DNA of 64,000 nt. Origin: JAIBJN01 sp963784175. GTDB lineage: Bacteria > Actinomycetota > Thermoleophilia > Gaiellales > Gaiellaceae. The DNA lies in assembly GCA_963784175.1 (NCBI GenBank), contig CAWAQJ010000014.1, forward strand, positions 124,001 through 188,000. The letters are read 5' to 3'. A program made the position numbers and the translations under genes. The notes below the pieces were generated by a model. It did no database searches. It saw nothing but the letters and a program-made list of their open reading frames with translations, and was not told where the DNA came from. Every line of letters begins with the position of its first letter. Within the stretch, counting starts at the first letter, position 1. Shown here piece after piece: positions 19,674 to 28,895 of this stretch.

Positions 19674-19905
19674 GACTTTCCTCCTCGTTGGCTGAACCCC
19701 GCCCCCTTGATCGGGGGAGCTTAGGCTCCTCAAAGGACGGATTTCAAGCGTCCTGGTTAGCTTGCGGGAGCGCGGCGGGCGGGATGAGGAGCGGGGAACG
19801 CCAAGTTTCATTTCCGTCCGGTCTTGGCGTATTTCGGGGATGAGCAGGTGAAATTCGGCCGCGATCCTGCGAAAGTGTGGTCGTGCGAGCCCCTCGTGAA
19901 CGGGG
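19674..19905. promoter_or_regulatory. divergent control region of the sugar operon and ROK regulator
   Basis: The 232-base gap between two divergent genes must hold both promoters. I see oppositely oriented TTTCA-type half sites: AAGTTTCATTTCC at 19803-19815 and GTGAAATTC near 19848-19856, plus ATTTCA at 19741. These are candidate ROK operators. No clear -35/-10 pair could be chosen with confidence. Confidence 0.5.
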
Positions 19906-21117
19906 ATGACGGTGGAACCAGGGACTTTCGGCAGCCTTCGTGAGCTCAACCGCCTGCGGGTCGTGGACGCGCTGCGCCGCCAGGGAACGGCGAGCCGGAG
20001 CGAGCTCGCACGCCTGACCGGGCTCTCGCGAACGACCGTGACCACGCTGGTCGCCGATCTGCAGGGGCGCGGGATGATCGCGGAGCAGTCGGCGGGCCGC
20101 ACCAGCCCGTCAGGCCGCGGCCGGCCCCCGGTCCTGCTCCGGCTCGACGCCTCCGTCGGCGCGGCGCTCGGCATCGACTTCGGCCACCGGCACGTCCGCG
20201 TGGCGGTCGCCGACCTCTCCTCGACGGTGCTCGCGGAACGCGTCGTCGCGCTCGAGGTCGACGACGATGCCGCCACGGCGCTCGACGCCGCGGCCGACCT
20301 CGCCGCCGAGGTGCTCGCCGAGGCGGGGACCGACCGCAGCCGCCTGATCGGCGCCGGCATGGCGCTCTCGGGGCCGCTCGACCGGGACACGGGAACGGTG
20401 GCCTCGACGGTCGTGCCGGGCTGGGCGGGCGTCAACGCGGGCGAGGAGCTCTCGCAGCGTCTGGGCGTCCAGGTCGAGGTGGACAACGACGCGAACCTCG
20501 GCGCGCTCGCGGAGGTGTCCTTCGGCGCGGGCCGCGGGCTCGCCGACGTGATCTACGTGATGATGTCCGCCGGCGTCGGCGCCGGCCTCGTCCTGGGAGG
20601 TCGTCTGCACCACGGGGCGACGGGCATCGCCGGCGAGCTCGGCCACGTCCAGGTGCGAGTCGACGGCGCCGTCTGCCGGTGCGGGAATCGCGGCTGCCTC
20701 GAAACCGTCGCCTCTACCGAGGCGATCGTCGACCTCCTCCGGCCCGCTCACGGCAACGACCTCACGCTGCAGGGCGTGATCGAGCTCGTGGCCGACGGCG
20801 ACCTCGCCGCCACGCGGGTCGTCAACGACGCCGGCCGCGCGGTCGGGCGCACGTTGGCCGACCTGTGCAACCACCTGAACCCGGCCGCCATCGTCGTCGG
20901 CGGCGACCTCCGAGCAGCGGGCGAGCCGCTCGTCGACGGGATCCGGTCGGCGATCGACCGCTACGCGCTCCCGGGGGCCGCGCAGGCAGTCGAGGTGAAA
21001 CCGGGCATCCTGGGCGAGCGCGCCGAGGTGCTCGGTGCTCTGGCGGTCGTGATCGCGGACACGGACCGGCTCCGCTCCGCCGGCCTCGCGCCCCTGCGCT
21101 CCGGCGCCGTCCGCTAG
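19906..21117 (+). CDS. ROK-family transcriptional regulator of the sugar operon
   Basis: The 403-residue protein joins an N-terminal winged helix-turn-helix (ALRRQGTASRSELARLTGLS, then TTVTTLVADL) to a ROK sugar-kinase-like domain. The latter has an ATP/sugar region GIDFGHRHVRVAV, the sugar-binding GELGH, and the zinc motif CRCGNRGCLE. Such proteins, like XylR and NagC, repress catabolic operons until the sugar binds. It is divergent from the xylF-like operon, so it most likely controls it and itself. Its stop codon shares the palindrome CTAG (21114-21117) with the convergent gene. Confidence 0.92.
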   Translation: MTVEPGTFGSLRELNRLRVVDALRRQGTASRSELARLTGLSRTTVTTLVADLQGRGMIAEQSAGRTSPSGRGRPPVLLRLDASVGAALGIDFGHRHVRVAVADLSSTVLAERVVALEVDDDAATALDAAADLAAEVLAEAGTDRSRLIGAGMALSGPLDRDTGTVASTVVPGWAGVNAGEELSQRLGVQVEVDNDANLGALAEVSFGAGRGLADVIYVMMSAGVGAGLVLGGRLHHGATGIAGELGHVQVRVDGAVCRCGNRGCLETVASTEAIVDLLRPAHGNDLTLQGVIELVADGDLAATRVVNDAGRAVGRTLADLCNHLNPAAIVVGGDLRAAGEPLVDGIRSAIDRYALPGAAQAVEVKPGILGERAEVLGALAVVIADTDRLRSAGLAPLRSGAVR

Positions 21118-22136
21118 TCGCGCGCCGAGGGGTAGCGCAGGATGCTGTCCGCGAGCTTCGACGCGTCGCCGAAGATCCCCGCGATCGCCAGGCCCTCGTC
21201 CGGCACCACGCTGCCCGGAAGGAGCGCGGCGCGGCGGATGGCGGCGGCCTTGCCGACGTGGCAGTCGGCGCCGATCGCCGCCGGCCCGCGGATCTGTGCG
21301 TCGGCCTCGATCGTCACGTTGGGGCCGAGCACGACGGGACCGTCGATGGTCGCGGACGAGTGGATCTTGCAGCCCTCCTCGGCCCAGACGCCCGAGGCGA
21401 TCTCCTCGCCGGGGATGTCCACGCGGACGTGGCCGAGCACGGCGTCGAGAATCGTGTTGCGCAGCTCGTCCAGGTCGCCGACGTCGTTCCAGTAGGCCAT
21501 CGTCGTGTACGCGTAGACCTCCTCCCCGGCCGCGACCAGGTTGGGCCACACGTCCTCGCCGAAGTCGTAGAACGTGTCGGGCGGGATGCGCTCGAGGAGC
21601 TCGGGCTCGATCACGTAGATGCCGCAGTTGGCGAGGTCGCTCCGCGCCTCGTCCCGTCTGGGCTTCTCCTGGAAGCCGCGCACCCGCGTGTCGCGGTCGA
21701 GGATGACGACGCCGTACGAGGACGGGTCGCTCACGGGCTTGACGGTCAGGGTCGCGAGGGCGCCCGTGCGCTGGTGGTGGCCGAGGAGCGCGGTGATGTC
21801 GACGTCGTGCAGGCCGTCGCCGGAGGTGATGAGGATCGCCTCGTCGCCCCAGTGGTCCTGCAGCTTCTTCGTCCCGCCCGCGGTGCCCAGAAGCTCGGGC
21901 TCGTGCGACCACAGAATCGACATCCCGAGCGCCGATCCGTCGCCGAAGTAGCGCTGGATCATCTCCGGGAAGGCGTGCAGGTTGATGCCGACGTCGTTGA
22001 CGTCGTGACGGCGCAGGAGGTTGAGCAGGTGGTGGAGGACCGGCCGGTTGGCGACCGGCATCATCGGCTTCGGCAGGAAGTCCGTCAGCGGCCGCAGGCG
22101 CGTGCCGAGGCCCGCAGCCATCACCATCGCCTTCAT
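21114..22136 (-). CDS. NDP-sugar pyrophosphorylase with left-handed beta-helix tail
   Basis: A 340-residue nucleotidyltransferase making an activated sugar from a sugar-1-phosphate and NTP. The signature MVMAAGLGTRLRPLTDFLP and KPMMPVANRP open the catalytic domain, and the C-terminal ~90 residues carry hexapeptide-type repeats (GPVVLGPNVTIEADAQI). It most resembles mannose-1-phosphate guanylyltransferase or glucose-1-phosphate thymidylyltransferase-like enzymes; the sugar is not determined. ATG 22136 overlaps the mtnA stop as ATGA. The other sugar-nucleotide genes nearby suggest cell-wall polysaccharide supply. Confidence 0.88.
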   Translation of the reverse strand: MKAMVMAAGLGTRLRPLTDFLPKPMMPVANRPVLHHLLNLLRRHDVNDVGINLHAFPEMIQRYFGDGSALGMSILWSHEPELLGTAGGTKKLQDHWGDEAILITSGDGLHDVDITALLGHHQRTGALATLTVKPVSDPSSYGVVILDRDTRVRGFQEKPRRDEARSDLANCGIYVIEPELLERIPPDTFYDFGEDVWPNLVAAGEEVYAYTTMAYWNDVGDLDELRNTILDAVLGHVRVDIPGEEIASGVWAEEGCKIHSSATIDGPVVLGPNVTIEADAQIRGPAAIGADCHVGKAAAIRRAALLPGSVVPDEGLAIAGIFGDASKLADSILRYPSARD

Positions 22137-23122
22137 CGCGCCACCTCCGTCGCCTCCGCGCGCAGCGCGGCCAGGGATTCCACGTAGGGCGGGCGGTGCA
22201 CGCCCTCCTCGGTGACGATCGCGGTCACGAGCGCCGCCGGCGTCACGTCGAACGCGGGGTTCCGCGCCGCGAAGCGGCCCGTCACCTCGGCCGGGTCGCG
22301 CTCCTCGATGGGGATGTCCGCGCCGCTCGCGGCTTCGAGATCGACGGTCGAGCTCGGCGCGACGACGTAGAACGGAATTCCGTGATGGGCCGCGAGGACG
22401 GCCAGCGGGTACGTGCCGATCTTGTTCGCCGTGTCGCCGTTGGCGGCGATGCGGTCGGCCCCCGTGAGCACGACGTCCACCTCGCCGCGCGCCATGAGCG
22501 AGCCTGCGGCCGAGTCGGCCAGAACGCTCGCCGGGACACCGGCGCGCTCCAGCTCCCAGGCGGTGAGCCGCGCTCCCTGGAGGAGCGGCCGGGTCTCGTC
22601 GACGAGCACGTGCTCGACAAGACCACGCGCGTGCGCCTCGCAGATCGCGCCCAGTGCCGTTCCGACGCCGCCGGTGGCGAGTGGGCCCGTGTTGCAGTGC
22701 GTCAGGGCCCGCGAGCCGGAGGCGATCAGGCCGGCGCCGTGCTCCGCCATACGGCGACAGCGCTCGACCTCGGCCTCGTGGATCCCCCGCGCGCGCCCGG
22801 CGAGGGCGGCGGCGTCCTGGTCGCCGGCCCGCATCTCGGCGATCGCCCAGGGCAGGTTCACGGCCGTCGGACGCGAGGCGAGAAGCGTCGTCGCGGCCGC
22901 GTCCAGATCCTCCCCGTGCTCGGCGGCCAGCGCGTAGCCGTAGGCGGCGGCAACCCCGATCGCAGGCGCGCCCCGCACTGCCAGCGTGCGAATCGCCTCC
23001 GCGACCTCTGCGGACGACCGGCAGTCGAGATACGTGACCTCGTCCGGCAGCCGGCGCTGGTCCAAAACGACGACCGCCCCGGATTCGAGGCGGACGATCT
23101 CGTCAGGCGTGAGGTTTCTCAC
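22133..23122 (-). CDS. mtnA: S-methyl-5-thioribose-1-phosphate isomerase
   Basis: Methionine-salvage enzyme that isomerises methylthioribose-1-phosphate to methylthioribulose-1-phosphate. The 329-residue protein shows family motifs RGAPAIGVAAAYGYAL, the catalytic Cys in LTHCNTGPLATGG and the Asp in LTGADRIAANGD-TANKIGT. It starts at GTG 23122, 17 bases after ahcY. No other salvage genes (mtnB, C, D) are in the window. Some relatives act in a ribose-1,5-bisphosphate route, but the closeness of ahcY favours salvage. Confidence 0.92.
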   Translation of the reverse strand: MRNLTPDEIVRLESGAVVVLDQRRLPDEVTYLDCRSSAEVAEAIRTLAVRGAPAIGVAAAYGYALAAEHGEDLDAAATTLLASRPTAVNLPWAIAEMRAGDQDAAALAGRARGIHEAEVERCRRMAEHGAGLIASGSRALTHCNTGPLATGGVGTALGAICEAHARGLVEHVLVDETRPLLQGARLTAWELERAGVPASVLADSAAGSLMARGEVDVVLTGADRIAANGDTANKIGTYPLAVLAAHHGIPFYVVAPSSTVDLEAASGADIPIEERDPAEVTGRFAARNPAFDVTPAALVTAIVTEEGVHRPPYVESLAALRAEATEVAR

Positions 23123-23139
23123 CGGAGAATCCGGTGCTA

Positions 23140-24411
23140 CTACGTGCCTTCGTCCCAGGACGCCAGGTACCTGGCCTGCTCTTCGGTGAGCTGATCGATC
23201 TCGGCGCCCATGCTCTCGAGCTTGAGGCGGGCGATCTCGCGATCGATCTCCTCCGGGACGACGTAGACCCGCGGCTCCAGCTCGCTCGCGTGCGCGACCA
23301 TGTGCTCGGCCGAGAGGGCCTGGTTCGCAAAGCTCATGTCCATGACGGCGGCGGGATGCCCCTCCGCCGTGGCGAGGTTGACGAGGCGGCCCTCCCCGAT
23401 CAGGTACACCTTCCGCCCGTCGGCGAACTCGAACTCCTCGACGTCCGGGCGCGCCTCGCGGGTGGCGACGGCGAGCTCCCGAAGCGCCGGGATCTCGATC
23501 TCGACATTGAAGTGGCCGGTGTTGGCGAGGATGGCGCCGTCCTTGAGGCGCTCGATCGCACTGCGCGCGATGACGTGCTTGTCGCCGGTGGCCGTGCAGA
23601 AGACGTCGCCGACCTCGGCCGCGCGCTCGATCGGCATCACCTCGTAGCCGTCCATGAGGGCCTCGAGCGCCCGCACGGGATCGACCTCCGTGACGATCAC
23701 GTGCGCGCCCATGCCCCGCGCGCGCATCGCCACCCCGCGCCCCGTCCAGCCGTAGCCGCAGACGACGAAGCGCCTCCCGGCGAGAAGGAAGTTGGTGGCG
23801 CGGATGATCCCGTCGATCGTGGACTGGCCGGTGCCGTAACGGTTGTCGAAGAGGTGCTTGGTGTCGGCCTCGTTGACCGCGACGATCGGGAAGGCGAGCT
23901 TGCCCTCGGCCTCGAGCGCCTTGAGCCGGATGACGCCGGTCGTCGTCTCCTCGGTGCCGCCGAGGATCTCGCTCAGCTGGTCGCGACGGTCCTTGTGCAG
24001 GACGCCGATCACGTCGGCCCCGTCGTCCATGGTCAGCTGCGGGCGGTGGTCGACCGCGGCCGAGATGTGCGAGTAGTAGGTCTGGTCGTCCTCGCCGCGG
24101 ATGGCGAAGACGGGGATCCCGTACTCGGCGACGAGCGCCGCGGCCACGTCGTCCTGCGTGGAGAGCGGGTTCGACGCGCAGAGCACGACGTCGGCGCCCC
24201 CCGCCTTCAGCGTGCGGGCGAGGTTCGCGGTCTCCGTCGTCACGTGGAGGCACGCCGAGATGCGGATGCCGTCCAGCGGCCGCTCCTGCTCGAAACGGTC
24301 GCGGATCGCGGCGAGAACCGGCATGTGCTGGTCCGCCCACTCGATGCGGACAACGCCCGCGGGAGCGAGGCCGAGATCCTTGACGTCGTGGCTGGGTGCG
24401 GTCGTGGCCAT
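23140..24411 (-). CDS. ahcY: adenosylhomocysteinase, short archaeal-type
   Basis: NAD-dependent enzyme that splits S-adenosylhomocysteine into adenosine and homocysteine, relieving product inhibition of methyltransferases and feeding methionine synthase. The 423-residue protein has the NAD motif GYGWTGRG (219-226) and conserved VNEADTKHLFDNRYGTGQST. It lacks the insert typical of 465-490-residue bacterial and eukaryotic enzymes and ends in ASWDEGT instead of a C-terminal YRY, both marks of the archaeal/thermophile type, some of which prefer S-inosylhomocysteine. It starts at ATG 24411. Confidence 0.95.
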   Translation of the reverse strand: MATTAPSHDVKDLGLAPAGVVRIEWADQHMPVLAAIRDRFEQERPLDGIRISACLHVTTETANLARTLKAGGADVVLCASNPLSTQDDVAAALVAEYGIPVFAIRGEDDQTYYSHISAAVDHRPQLTMDDGADVIGVLHKDRRDQLSEILGGTEETTTGVIRLKALEAEGKLAFPIVAVNEADTKHLFDNRYGTGQSTIDGIIRATNFLLAGRRFVVCGYGWTGRGVAMRARGMGAHVIVTEVDPVRALEALMDGYEVMPIERAAEVGDVFCTATGDKHVIARSAIERLKDGAILANTGHFNVEIEIPALRELAVATREARPDVEEFEFADGRKVYLIGEGRLVNLATAEGHPAAVMDMSFANQALSAEHMVAHASELEPRVYVVPEEIDREIARLKLESMGAEIDQLTEEQARYLASWDEGT

Positions 24412-24454
24412 GGCCGCGGGTCAGTCTACTGAAGGAGCCAGCAGGGGCCGACGA

Positions 24455-24889
24455 TCAAGCGTCCGCGCGGCCGTACCGGTCCTCGAGCCGCACGACGTCG
24501 TCGAGCTCGGGCGTCGAGGCTTCGAGGACCGTGGAGTCCTCGAGCGCGCGCCAGCGGTGCACGACACCCGGCGCGAAGCGGAACGCGCGGCCGGGACCGA
24601 CCACCTCGATGTCGGGCGTGCGGCCGGGCTCCCCCACCTCGAGCTCGATGCGCCCCGAGTGGACGTAGATGACCTCGTCCTTGCGCTTGTGGAACTGGAG
24701 GCTGAGCTGCTCGCCGGCGCGGATGAAGAGCACCTTGCCGAGATAGCGGTCGGTCGCCGCGTAGACGATCTCGTAGCCCCACGGCTTCTCGACCCTCTCC
24801 ACGGGCACGGCGAAGCGGTCGAGGTCGAGAAGGTTCGGAGTCAGCTCGCCCACCGCGCGGTCATAACCCAGCGCCGTATCGGGAGTCAA
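24455..24889 (-). CDS. cupin, mannose-6-phosphate isomerase type II-like
   Basis: A 144-residue single cupin domain with KPWGYEIVYA at the start, and metal-binding residues in LQFHKRKDEVIYVHSG and PGVVHRW. It matches the C-terminal isomerase domain of bifunctional mannose-1-phosphate guanylyltransferases. It could make mannose-6-phosphate or serve as a small sugar-phosphate isomerase. The start is uncertain: TTG 24889 overlaps the upstream gene by 29 bases, while GTG 24853 lies just after that gene's stop. The neighbouring nucleotidyltransferase makes a sugar-nucleotide role likely. Confidence 0.8.
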   Translation of the reverse strand: MTPDTALGYDRAVGELTPNLLDLDRFAVPVERVEKPWGYEIVYAATDRYLGKVLFIRAGEQLSLQFHKRKDEVIYVHSGRIELEVGEPGRTPDIEVVGPGRAFRFAPGVVHRWRALEDSTVLEASTPELDDVVRLEDRYGRADA

Positions 24890-25574
24890 GCCAGCTGGAG
24901 TGCGTCTCCAGGTGCTCGCGGGCGACGCGGAGGTCCTTCGGCGTGTTGATCGTCAGCCAGAGCCCTTCGTGGCGGAACGCCCGCAGGCGACCCTTTCCGG
25001 CTAGGTCGGGGAAGGTCGTCGTCTCGTGGTCGCCGAGCTCGGGGAGCGCCGCGAGGGCCTCCTCACCGAGCGCGTAGACCCCGCAGCTGACCCACACCGG
25101 AAGCTGCGCGGCCTCCTCGAAGCCCGTGACGAGATCGTCCTCGCCCAGCTCGACGAGGCCGAACGGCGAGCGCGGGTGCGTGACGACGATAGTGGCGGCG
25201 GCGCCCGTCTCCCGGTGGCGGGCCAGCAGCTCCGCGAGGTCGACGTCGACCAGCTCGTCGCCGTTGAGCGCGAAGACGTCGCCCGTCTCGCGACGAGCCG
25301 TGGCGGCGAAGCGTAGGCCTCCTCCGCGTCCCAGCGGCTCGGGCTCGCCGACGGCGACGATCTCGGGACCGAGACCGGCGAGCTCCTCCTCGAACACGCC
25401 CTCGTTGCCCGCGGAGCAGCTCACGATGACGCGGTCGACGCCTGCCCGGGCGAGCAGCTCGACCTGGTAGGCGGCGAGCGGCCGGCCCGCGACCTCGACG
25501 AGCGCCTTGGGGCGGCCTCCCGCAGCCGCGCCGAGACGCTCTGCCTTCCCGCCGGCGAGGATGATGGCCTCCAT
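24861..25574 (-). CDS. sugar-1-phosphate nucleotidyltransferase
   Basis: A 237-residue NTP_transferase enzyme without a beta-helix tail. It shows AIILAGGKAERLG, RPKALVEVAGRPL and FALNGDELVDVDL (metal-binding Asp). It resembles heptose- or mannose-1-phosphate nucleotidyltransferases. It starts at ATG 25574, three bases after the UDP-glucose dehydrogenase stop, and overlaps the cupin gene, forming a three-gene nucleotide-sugar unit. Substrate not assigned. Confidence 0.88.
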   Translation of the reverse strand: MEAIILAGGKAERLGAAAGGRPKALVEVAGRPLAAYQVELLARAGVDRVIVSCSAGNEGVFEEELAGLGPEIVAVGEPEPLGRGGGLRFAATARRETGDVFALNGDELVDVDLAELLARHRETGAAATIVVTHPRSPFGLVELGEDDLVTGFEEAAQLPVWVSCGVYALGEEALAALPELGDHETTTFPDLAGKGRLRAFRHEGLWLTINTPKDLRVAREHLETHSSWLDSRYGAGL

Positions 25575-25577
25575 CGA

Positions 25578-26921
25578 CTAGGACTGGAGCGTCGTGTCGG
25601 GCTCCTCGGTCTCCGGGAGCTCCGAGACGAAGGCCTCCGGACGGCCGATGCCCACGTACGTGAAGCCGGCCGCGCGGGCCACGGCGGGGTCGAGCAGGTT
25701 CCGCCCGTCGACGATCAGGGGGGTGCGCATCGCGTCACGCACCTCTGCCGTAGCGAGGTCCACCAGCTCGGGCCACTCGGTGACGATCACGGCCGCGTCG
25801 GCGTCGCGAACGGCCTCGAGCACGGTCTCGGCGAAGGTCACCCCTCCCAGAAGCTCGCGGGCCTCGTCGAGCGCGACCGGGTCCCAGGCGCGCACCTCCG
25901 CCCCTTCCGCGAGCAGGCGGGGCGCCAGCACGAGGCTCGGGGCCTCCCGCATGTCGTTCGTGTGCGGCTTGAACGCGAGCCCGAGCAGGGCCACGGTCTT
26001 CCCGCGCAGCGAGCCGAGGTGGTTCTGGAGCTTCTGGACGACGCGCCGCTTCTGCAGCTCGTTGACCTCGATCACGGCCGTGAGGAGCTGGAAGTGGTAC
26101 CCCGAGTTGGCCGCGAGCTGCTTGAGCGCCGAGGCGTCCTTCGGGAAGCACGAGCCGCCGTAGCCGATGCCCGCGCGGAGGAAGTGCGGCCCGAGGCGGC
26201 GGTCGAGGCCGACCCCGCGCGCGACCTCCTCCACGTCCGCGCCGACGAGCTCGCAGACGTTCGCGATCTCGTTGATGAAGCTGATCCGAGTCATGAGCGC
26301 GGCATTCGAGGCGAGCTTGATCATCTCCGCCGAGGCGACGTCCGTCCGCACGACGGGCGCGTCGAGCGGCTCGTAGAGCGCGGCGACGCGGTCGGCGTCG
26401 GTCTGCGCGAAGCCGCCGACGACGACGCGGTCGGGCTCTCTGAAGTTCGCGAGCGCTGTGCCCTCGGCGAGGAACTCCGGGTTCGAGACGTAGCCGACAT
26501 GCGCGAGCCCGCGCGCGTCGAGGCGCGCCCGCACACGCTCGCCCGTCCCCACGGGCACCGTGCTCTTCATGATCAGAAGCAGCGGCTCGCCGGGCTCGGG
26601 AAGCTCGTCGACCACCTGCCAGACGGCCGAGAGATCGGCGTCCCCCGAGTACGTGGGCGGCGTCCCGACGCAGACGAAGGCGGCGGTGACCGACCCGAGG
26701 AGCTCGTCCAGGTCGAGCGTGAAGCGGAGCCGGTCGCGGTTGCGCACGACGGCCTCGGCCAGCCCCGGCTCGTGGATGGGGACGTCGCCTCGCTCGAGGG
26801 CCGCTATGCGCTCGGGCAGGACGTCGCGGACGACGACCTCATGGCCCAGCTCCGCGAAGGAGGCCGCGGTGACGAGGCCGACCCAGCCGGCGCCGACAAC
26901 GCCGAGCGGCTCCTTGGCCAT
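25578..26921 (-). CDS. ugd: UDP-glucose 6-dehydrogenase family protein
   Basis: Oxidises UDP-glucose (or a related nucleotide sugar) to the uronic acid, with two NAD per turnover. The 447-residue protein has the Rossmann motif VVGAGWVGLVTAA, the conserved KSTVPVGTG, and the catalytic Cys258 in GYGGSCFPKD, with Lys in the MIKLASNA region. GDP-mannose dehydrogenase is an alternative. ATG 26921 sits directly against the LCP gene stop (TAA ATG). Uronic acids would feed envelope polysaccharides, consistent with the LCP ligase just before it. Confidence 0.93.
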   Translation of the reverse strand: MAKEPLGVVGAGWVGLVTAASFAELGHEVVVRDVLPERIAALERGDVPIHEPGLAEAVVRNRDRLRFTLDLDELLGSVTAAFVCVGTPPTYSGDADLSAVWQVVDELPEPGEPLLLIMKSTVPVGTGERVRARLDARGLAHVGYVSNPEFLAEGTALANFREPDRVVVGGFAQTDADRVAALYEPLDAPVVRTDVASAEMIKLASNAALMTRISFINEIANVCELVGADVEEVARGVGLDRRLGPHFLRAGIGYGGSCFPKDASALKQLAANSGYHFQLLTAVIEVNELQKRRVVQKLQNHLGSLRGKTVALLGLAFKPHTNDMREAPSLVLAPRLLAEGAEVRAWDPVALDEARELLGGVTFAETVLEAVRDADAAVIVTEWPELVDLATAEVRDAMRTPLIVDGRNLLDPAVARAAGFTYVGIGRPEAFVSELPETEEPDTTLQS

Positions 26922-28895
26922 TTACTGCGCTCGGCCGAGTGGCCTGAGGCCCTTGGCGATGGCGATCATCGTCTCGTTCGAGAGCCGGTTCAGGAGCGTG
27001 TTCACGACCCAGTAGACGGCGCCGTTCTGCTCGAACGCGATCATGTGGAGCTTCGAGCCGCTGAAGAAGAGCTTGTACTCGCGGCCCTTGATCGTCCGCG
27101 TGAGCGTGGGCGACGCGAGGATCGGCGCCTCCGTCCAGCTGGTCTGCTGGATGCCCCAGTACTCGTTCGCCCCGGTGCTGTACGTGATCCGCAGCGCGGT
27201 GTCGTCGCCGTTGATCGGGTAAGTGCGGACCCCCGACTCCTCCGAGACCGACGAGTTCTGCTCGCGCACGGCGGGCACCATGATCGGGAAGTCCACCTTG
27301 CTGCGCTTCTGCCGGAGCAGCGGCGCGATCGACGCCTGGTCGTTCACGACCGCGGGCGGCTGGCGCTCGGGCGTGTCGTCGCGCGGCGCCGGGCCGAGAG
27401 AGCCCTGGAACGTCTTGCCGACGATCACGCGCAGCATCGTGGGGAGCTCGGCGCCCGGCGGCACCTCCTTGACCTCGGCGTCGCCGAAGAGCTTCGCCAC
27501 CGCGTTGGCTGCGGGCTCGGCGCCGTCGACGGCCGGGTCGTAGAGCACGCTCGTGCGGAAGTAGTCGAACGACGGCGCGTTCCCGCCGTTGGCGGACTGG
27601 TAGCCGATCTGGCCCAGGAGGTACGCGGCGTCGTCGGCAGCGCCGGCGACCGCGTTCCCGTTCTGCACCTCGACGGAGACCTGCGAAGGCGGCGGTCCCG
27701 TGTCCGCCTTCGGCTTGCCACCCGTCGCGACGGTGATGGCCTTCTCGGATGCGTTCACGTCGGGATTGAGGAAACTGGAGACGGCCTCCCTCATGGCGGT
27801 CTCCGACGTCGTCAGCTCGCTGTAGCCGGAGACGTCCTCGAGCGGCACCTGCTGGAAGTTGCCCGCCGGGAGCTCGTAGACGAGCCGCGCGTAGCTCAGC
27901 ACCTCGTCCGCGTTGATCGGCTTGCCGCCGCCCTTGGCCACCTCGACGTTGTCGGTGACCGCGCGGACGATGCCGGGGAGCTGGAGGAGCGTCCACTCGT
28001 TGGAAACCTGCTGCTTGAAGGACTTCACGAACTCCTGCTGGCGAACGACGCGATAGAGGTCCGAGTCCGTGTGCCGGAAGCGGACGAAGTCGAGTGCGCG
28101 CCGGCCGTCGAGCTTCTGGTAGCCGGGCCTGAGGTTGATCTTGGCGTACGTGCCCCCGTAGCCGGCGCTCGCGTTGTCGTTGAAGTAGCGGCGGTCGACG
28201 TCGAGGTGGACGCCGTCGAGCTTGTCCACGATCGCGATGAAGGCCTTGAAGTTGACCGTGATCATGTAGTTGATCGGGACCCCGGTCAGCTCCTTCACCG
28301 TCGAGAGCGTTCCGCGCGGGCCGCAGTAGGCGTAGGCCTCGTTGATCTTCCCCGTCCAGGCCGGGTGGCCCTCGCAGCCGGGGATGTCCACGATGAGGTC
28401 GCGCGGGAAGGACAGGAGCGTGACGGTGTCCTTCTTCGGGTCGGCTCGCAGCAGCATGACGGTGTCCGAGCGCGAGCCTGTCCCCGACTCGCCGGCGCGC
28501 TGGTCGTAGCCGATCACGATGGCCGTGGCGGGCTGGCCGGCCGCCGGGGCCGCGTCGAGGTCCTTGGCGGCCGCGACCACCTCGGGCGAGTGCGCGCGCA
28601 CCGCGGCGACGCTGTAGTCGAAATAGAGCTTTGCTCCCCCGGCGAGCGCGCCGGCCGCGACGAGCACGAGCACGATCAGCCAGACGACGAACTTCGCGAG
28701 AACCTTCAGCGGGTTTCGCCGCACGCGGTAGCTGGACCGCGGCGACGGGCCTGGTGGGAGCACGGGCGGGGCCGCGACCCTGAGCGGTGGCTCGGGAGGG
28801 GCGGCGGGCTCGGGCAGGTACTGGGGCTCGGGGCCGTCAACACTGCCGTTCCCGTTGACCGAGCCCCTGGTGCCTTTCTTCAGGGTCGTCCGCAT
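26922..28895 (-). CDS. LytR-CpsA-Psr family cell-wall glycopolymer ligase with LytR_C domain
   Basis: LCP proteins attach polysaccharides or teichoic acids to peptidoglycan. The 657-residue protein has a Pro-rich cytoplasmic tail (to about 62), a single membrane helix at about 65-90, then the LCP domain (GYDQRAGESGTG, SRSDTVMLLR, SFPRDLIVDIPG, RRALDFVRFRHTDSD) carrying the conserved Asp and Arg residues, then a LytR_C domain from about residue 400 (VSVEVQNGNAVAGAA). A further ~120-residue C-terminal domain is not recognised. ATG 28895 is chosen. It heads the envelope-sugar gene set. Confidence 0.93.
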   Translation of the reverse strand: MRTTLKKGTRGSVNGNGSVDGPEPQYLPEPAAPPEPPLRVAAPPVLPPGPSPRSSYRVRRNPLKVLAKFVVWLIVLVLVAAGALAGGAKLYFDYSVAAVRAHSPEVVAAAKDLDAAPAAGQPATAIVIGYDQRAGESGTGSRSDTVMLLRADPKKDTVTLLSFPRDLIVDIPGCEGHPAWTGKINEAYAYCGPRGTLSTVKELTGVPINYMITVNFKAFIAIVDKLDGVHLDVDRRYFNDNASAGYGGTYAKINLRPGYQKLDGRRALDFVRFRHTDSDLYRVVRQQEFVKSFKQQVSNEWTLLQLPGIVRAVTDNVEVAKGGGKPINADEVLSYARLVYELPAGNFQQVPLEDVSGYSELTTSETAMREAVSSFLNPDVNASEKAITVATGGKPKADTGPPPSQVSVEVQNGNAVAGAADDAAYLLGQIGYQSANGGNAPSFDYFRTSVLYDPAVDGAEPAANAVAKLFGDAEVKEVPPGAELPTMLRVIVGKTFQGSLGPAPRDDTPERQPPAVVNDQASIAPLLRQKRSKVDFPIMVPAVREQNSSVSEESGVRTYPINGDDTALRITYSTGANEYWGIQQTSWTEAPILASPTLTRTIKGREYKLFFSGSKLHMIAFEQNGAVYWVVNTLLNRLSNETMIAIAKGLRPLGRAQ

